Source of the DNA: Membranipora membranacea
Taxonomy: Eukaryota; Bryozoa; Gymnolaemata; Cheilostomatida; Membraniporidae
Reading direction: 5' to 3'
DNA: 64,000 bases
NCBI GenBank assembly: GCA_914767715.1
Contig: OU612069.1
Coordinates: 618,001-682,000, forward strand
A program made the translations under genes and the position numbers. Below are positions 59,200 to 64,000 of this stretch, one piece after another (position 1 is the stretch's first letter; each line of letters starts with the position of its first letter). The notes beneath the pieces are model-generated. The model was not told the origin of the DNA. It worked only from the letters and a program-made list of their open reading frames with translations, and did no database searches.

Positions 59200-61615
59200 T
59201 AATTTATTGATATTGAACTCTGGTTAGCTCATTCAGAGCTCATTAAAAGCCTGCTGCACTGTCAGTGAGTACTATTACCAGCTAGACACACAGTGCCTAT
59301 TACAACGACAACGTTATGAAAAGAGGGTGGATCCTCACATATTATTTTTTGCTCTCTTAGGACAAAACTCATTTATTTAACCGTTTAAAACATTAAACCC
59401 GAATCAGAACCAGTCCTTAACACGCACGGTATGCACTGTGATAATGTCGAAGCGATTAAGTACAGAACAGCCTCTTTATCAAATGACCAGATTTTAGCTG
59501 ACATGTCTCTAGTGTAATGATGATAAAATTGTGACTTACTATGATGACAATATACTATTCATTGCTTTTAAATTTTCTGTACTGTCAAATCTGATTTACA
59601 CATTTCATTGTATCTAGATCGAGGAATTAAAGAAATCACAAATAAACAAACTTGTACGATAACAAAATGAGAAACAGACAGGGCCACATAGGACTTGAGT
59701 TCGTTATATCATTGTTGTTTTTTTAATTGATCTGCTTGATGCCTTCTCAACATTGAACAGTAGCTGCTAACATGAAGAAAAATTTCTCAGCAGATTTAAC
59801 AACAAAATAACAAACAGACAGGCTCACAAAGGTCACATAGTGGAGAGAAGAAACGGAAGAGCAGCACCGATAGTATCGATTACAGGTTTATGCGATGGTG
59901 ACTCTATGAGGATGTAAGCCTTAGGACTGACTCAGATAAGAAAAAACACAGCGTGACTCGGGACAAGACAGCGAGGTCATGATAAATCCATAGGAATTTT
60001 CTTTGATCCTCATAGGCACAGTTCCCTCTGAGCTGAATATAATTGAGGAGCTGTGCATATGCTAAGAATAGTTTCTCAATGCATAGTCTACACACCGTGG
60101 GTAACGGAGAGAAAAATCATTTACATAACCGCAGGTTGTGTCCAGAATCACCTATGCCGACATAGAACAACTCATGATGCCTACATACCCCAATGTTAAA
60201 CTATATTTACATTGGATCCAGGCACTTATATATTGTTAGGTCAACAAAAAAAGTTAAGGTAGAGCAATATCTAAGAGCAAACCGTATCTACAACAGTTGT
60301 GGGCCGAATGAAAAAGCCGTATAAGACAAAAAAAGAAGTAAAAACAGGAACTACTTGGCAAACACAGACTAAAGGTTTAGTTCATTGCACAGACCCTGAC
60401 CCAACTTGACCTGAATTCGATTTGTCTAGTAAATAAGGTCAACAATCACTGAAAAAAAACTGGATTATCGATTGTTGCAGCTCAAGCTTTCATGGGGTTA
60501 TCAACGAAAAGCAAAATTATGGTAGTCAGAGAGAAAACCAAACAGAAAATAAAACTAACTGTCATATTGGGCCTCTGTGGATGGTGGCCAAAACAAAAAA
60601 TTACCAGTGCACACCGTCAGGTCCAAAGTTTCACAAAAAAACCTCAGCTTGAATCTCAGTGTTGTAAAAAAGTAAATGAAGCGAACTTTATCGACTGGAC
60701 AAAAAAAAACAGTGCTCACAATGTTATTGGGAACATGGTTCGAATAAAACCCGAATTGGTATGACAAGCCAAGGTCGTTGCTGTCCTATAAGGCCTTGTG
60801 CTAGCAAGGGAACAAGCCACCTAGAGAAATACAAACTCAAACTTTCACTGCCGTCTTAACATCAGTACGTTTACAACTCAAAACTTATCTGGTCATGTTT
60901 TGCTCCCTCGTTGGTCTCTCATATGACATCTGTTTATTGCTACAGCAGTACTGATCATATTCCTGGCGGTCATCAGTGATAGCCCCGGGTGTCTAAAAAC
61001 ATACGAAGCAAGAAAATTAAAGTTACAATGCATTCTGAACAAAGAACTTGGAAGTAACTTTTCCTTGTCTAAATGGGAGATAACTTCAAACAATGAATCA
61101 TAGATAGAAGATTCTGGTGATCGGAGAATAATGGAGTGCAGTTATGGCCTCCAAAATGATATTCAAAGAGGCTCAATGACTCATGATACAAATATCTAGT
61201 AAGAGGCTGGTGGGGAAAAGAAGTTTTCCTGAACTTGCCCGACATACACAAATAGCTTTTATATTACCTCCAATTGATAGCATAACATAAATAACATTTG
61301 GGGTGTTGGGGTCAGGATTTAGCGTTTAGGGCTCACAATATGGGTTTTATGGGAGAATTTTGCGGTTTTGGACAGAAGTTTTGGGGTATGGGCATCATAC
61401 TTTGTGGCTTTGGGCGTTGAGGTATCAACATTTGTCATTTGAGACTCAACATTCGGGGTCAGGATTTTGGGTTCTAAGGCTCACAATATGGAGTTTGGGA
61501 ACTCGATTATTTCCCACAGCTAACATGCGGGTCAACGCCATCTTGTCTTTCTGCATTACCTATGGTCAATAATTGTATATGTCTGATTCATCTCCTATGG
61601 AGGTTTGTTTAAATA
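59200..61615. other. Mostly non-coding; small relic and G-rich repeat
   Basis: 59835-59955 is a fourth, short relic of the MGNLKSCC-family tail (AAACGGAAGAGCAGCACCGA, GACTCTATGAGGATGTAAG). 61303-61342 and 61451-61490 share a GGGGTCAGGATTT..GGCTCACAATATGG unit within a G/T-rich stretch. The rest shows no supported gene. Confidence 0.45.
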
Positions 61616-62299
61616 CTAAAGCTCTCCCCCATCCTCATCGTTCAGAGTCTCATCTTCACACATAGATCCATCAACTCCGTCACACTGTATCTGTAAAGTC
61701 TCATCATCCTCTACAGAAGCTATCAGGTCAAGGATGTTCAGACCTGCCATAAGTGAACAACTTATTCAGACATGCCATACAATAAAGTGCGATGGTGTGT
61801 CAATGCATTTATTACTGAAGAGAGACAAATACTAACTTCATTACACATAAATGTTGATGCGGTCAGGTTTTAGGTCAAGAATAAAGAAAAGGCATTCCGA
61901 GCACAGTATCACATGGTTTTAGTTTTTTTCAAGCACTATTTAAGAGGGTAAACTCTGCTCTTGTTGCTGTGTGTACAATCAAAAATAAAAACGACACTGT
62001 TCGTGTGATAAAGGGTTGCCACTAACAGCAACCAGGGCCAAGCTTGAACACTTTAAAGTAATTCAACCAATAAGAATTGCGTTACTAGGCCCTGGTTGTG
62101 GATTACAATATGACTTACCTACAAATTCACTCCTTGTGACCTTACAATGATTATTGTCTGAGCAGCTGCATGCTTCTTCTAGACAGTTGACTAGAAGTAT
62201 AACGGACGCCTTGTACTGTAAGAGCTCGGCTGCTTTGCGTTCCTGTATTAGCTAAATCTGTATCTCCAGCTTACTATAGGCCTGCAGGGTGAATATACT
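61616..62299 (-). CDS. Last two exons of an unidentified minus-strand gene
   Basis: Exon 62299 (or about 62251) to 62119 encodes a helical ERKAAELLQYKASVILLVNC, a Cys-rich turn (EEACSCSDNNHC) and VTRSEFV, then donor TAG|GTAAGT. Exon 61743-61616 follows acceptor TGGCAG in phase and encodes LNILDLIASVEDDETLQIQC and an acidic tail ending DEDGGEL. Within the upstream exon an in-frame TAG (ATTTAG) follows AYSKLEIQI. Either the exon starts right after this TAG, which also forms an acceptor, or the longer exon carries a nonsense mutation. The helix-EF-helix layout recalls the formin-like exons at 54-55 kb, but the family is not identified. Confidence 0.45.
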
Positions 62300-63119
62300 C
62301 TGCAAAAAACCAATGTAATAATACATTATCGCCCAGTACTAGAAATGTCTATCACATATTCATCACTATATGCCTTGAACAGCAAGCAAGCATTGACTCA
62401 TTGAGTGTTGTCTGTATTGAAGTGTGATAAACATGATGTCAGCAGCAACGGTTGGTACAATATTAGAAAGTGTAAGATTTACTCACAGGTTGAATACAAA
62501 ATGCTCTGAATCTGTTGATACAATGACAAGCTTCTTCCTACCACATGAGAGTGGGGCTGTTTGGAATATATAGCTCTGTGCCGAGAAGGACCTATCTTAG
62601 CGAGCTAGATATTTGTAACATATATTTAAGATAAGCCTGGTCTATCGATTGAGCCAGACTTTTCATCCTTAAACCCCTAGATTCGGTTTAACAGCACGAC
62701 TATAAATGAGGATTTTCATCTTTACCTTTTACACGCACTTTGGATGTGATTCCCTGCATGCAACTGTCGATCCTCTTAAGAAGAGCTTTGTTTTGTGAAG
62801 GATGAAAGGCAGTATTTTTATCTTTATAGGTGTTTTCTTTACTTTCCATCTACAGACAAGCTTTTCTTTTGCAGTCTTGGTTGTTAATCCATTTGCAGTC
62901 GGTGCAGTGACATTTTTACAGTTTTTCACGGATTTCATATTATTTTAAAATTTTAGCTAGATGGTTTAACTAAAAACTTTGAGAGAGCAGATTTTTGTTG
63001 CTGATTGTTGCAATCTCAACAATCTCAACAATCACAACACAGCTCTGTTCCATTAAGCGAAATGATTATATTAATGTTTACATTCAGGAAAGTCATTCTT
63101 AGAAGAGAAGTACATCAAC
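62300..63119. other. Intergenic or upstream introns, no supported gene
   Basis: Minus 62729-62938 is an open Lys-rich frame (MKSVKNCKNVTAPTANG) that could be a 5' exon of the minus-strand gene, but no matching donor and phase could be secured. Confidence 0.3.
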
Positions 63120-63548
63120 ATGGGCAATTTAAAATCATGCTGTACCATAACAGAGTATTATTACGAGGAGGTCGAGCCTAAGAAGGTGGAGGGAGGCGGG
63201 GTGCAGGTGCGAGGTGCAGGGCCTACTAATCGAGTAGGCCCTGCGCCTCAACAAATTATACAGGTGAGCCTCTCTCATTTCCTACTTCTCAATTAACTTA
63301 ACAAGTTAAAAGACACCATAGATCTATGCTGAGTGTGATTGATTTTTTATGAGGAGCTGCACTGCATGAACTATGTAAACAAGTTATGTTAGACATCAAT
63401 GAAAACATGACCACTCTGAAGATATATATCAATATTGTAGCGTCAGCAGCAAAAATCAGCGGAGAGAAGATCGAATTCCGGAGGGATGATCGTTCTTAAA
63501 AGACTTTCATCCACCGTGAAACAACTGCCACTGGCAAGCGAACAAGAG
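63120..63548 (+). CDS. Putative dually lipidated small protein MGNLKSCC (partial gene)
   Basis: Exon 63120-63263 encodes MGNLKSCCTITEYYYEEVEP and a Gly/Pro-rich stretch ending PQQIIQ; its donor is CAG|GTGAGC. Exon 63450-63548 follows CGTCAGCAG in phase 0 and encodes GGMIVLKRLSSTVKQLPLAS followed by EQE and donor GAG|GTGAGT. The copy at 56956 predicts the remaining C-terminal part (basic, ending TQTI), so further exons should lie beyond the right edge. MG plus Ser6 and CysCys is a strong myristoylation/palmitoylation pattern, pointing to the cytoplasmic face of membranes. The family is not recognised. The TEYYYEE stretch offers tyrosines in acidic context, a possible kinase target by inference. 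Confidence 0.55.
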
Positions 63549-64000
63549 GTGAGTTCTTATACATTCCCTGTTAAAAGGAAATGTGATTATATTGTATATC
63601 TCCACCAAAAAGAAAGAGTAAACTTTATACCGTATATCTCCACTTATAGAACGTGTAATAATACCGTGTGTCCTAACTAAACCGAAGTGAAATTTTACCG
63701 TATAATCCTTACTACAGAGATACAGCAATTGTAATTATAAGAAAAAACATTCTAGGCCCAAAGTTCTCGCAACCCTATAATTAAATTATCTAACACCAAT
63801 GTCACACAACTGCAAAAAAAAGTCAGAAATTTCACTCTAGCTAACGTCGATTAGATGATATCTGTACTGATCATTTTTGTGGGCGTTATAGCAAGATTGA
63901 GAAATGGGTTACACGACTTCTTATCAGAGTTTTAACATTTTAAGTTGCCTTTTATTTAGAATTAGACATGATAAAAGCATTAGACAAGCTAATGTATACA
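63549..64000. other. Intron of the MGNLKSCC gene, to the window edge
   Basis: Presumed intron starting GTGAGT at 63549; no further exon recognised in the window. Confidence 0.4.

Noticed and set aside
60492-60764. 90-codon Lys-rich frame
   Set aside because: Low-complexity composition, overlapped by an equally open frame on the other strand, no splice or start support.
61303-61560. Telomere-like G/T-rich sequence
   Set aside because: Units are irregular (GGGGTCAGGATTT type) and do not match TTAGGG or another telomere repeat.

Overview
The window is nuclear DNA of an invertebrate animal. Genes are cut into short exons by GT..AG introns, the background is AT-rich, and it holds animal families (Ly6-like cysteine-rich secreted proteins, a caspase, a probable formin FH2 domain) among Ty3/Gypsy and non-LTR retroelements, foldback DNA and minisatellites. 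The phylum cannot be fixed from the sequence. Exon calls come from reading splice sites, codon phase and repeat alignment by eye.

Layout. 1-5.9 kb: a repeat at the edge, one minus-strand signal-peptide exon, then no supported gene. 5.9-15.3 kb (+): a complete 14-exon gene for a predicted 627-residue cell-surface protein with four copies of a cysteine-rich Ly6/uPAR-like module, each encoded by three exons, and a hydrophobic GPI-type tail. 16.5-21.9 kb (+): an apparently intact Ty3/Gypsy element with an open 1404-codon gag-pol frame, matching LTRs and a 5-bp target duplication; a small DNA transposon sits in its 5' LTR only. 23-24 kb: an orphan caspase p10 exon copy and a LINE tail. 26.3-33.4 and 42.8-45.6 kb (+): two duplicated 157-residue secreted single-module relatives of the large gene, plus a decayed third exon near 46.1 kb. 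The second intron of the first copy carries a 4-kb inverted repeat.

36.8-40.6 kb (-): an ankyrin-caspase fusion gene. Repeats of about 39-40 residues are followed by p20 (catalytic His in SHG), a small exon with the catalytic Cys (QACQN instead of QACxG) and p10. 33.4-36.6 kb holds an integrase relic, tandem 1-kb repeats and a LINE end. 46-52 kb holds three LINE 3' ends around a small two-exon gene for a putatively myristoylated protein. 53.5-55.2 kb has a 115-bp-arm hairpin and minus-strand exons resembling the end of a formin FH2 domain. 55.3-63.6 kb is a repeat-rich block: a 14-bp minisatellite containing two copies of a coding segment, and a family starting MGNLKSCC with one split, apparently functional member at the right edge and three altered copies.

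The most interesting content is the expanding family of modular Ly6-like secreted proteins, the ankyrin-caspase with an altered active-site pentapeptide and repeated exon debris nearby, and the two small lipidation-motif protein families whose coding pieces have spread within the last 10 kb. Nothing in the sequence shows that these genes act together.
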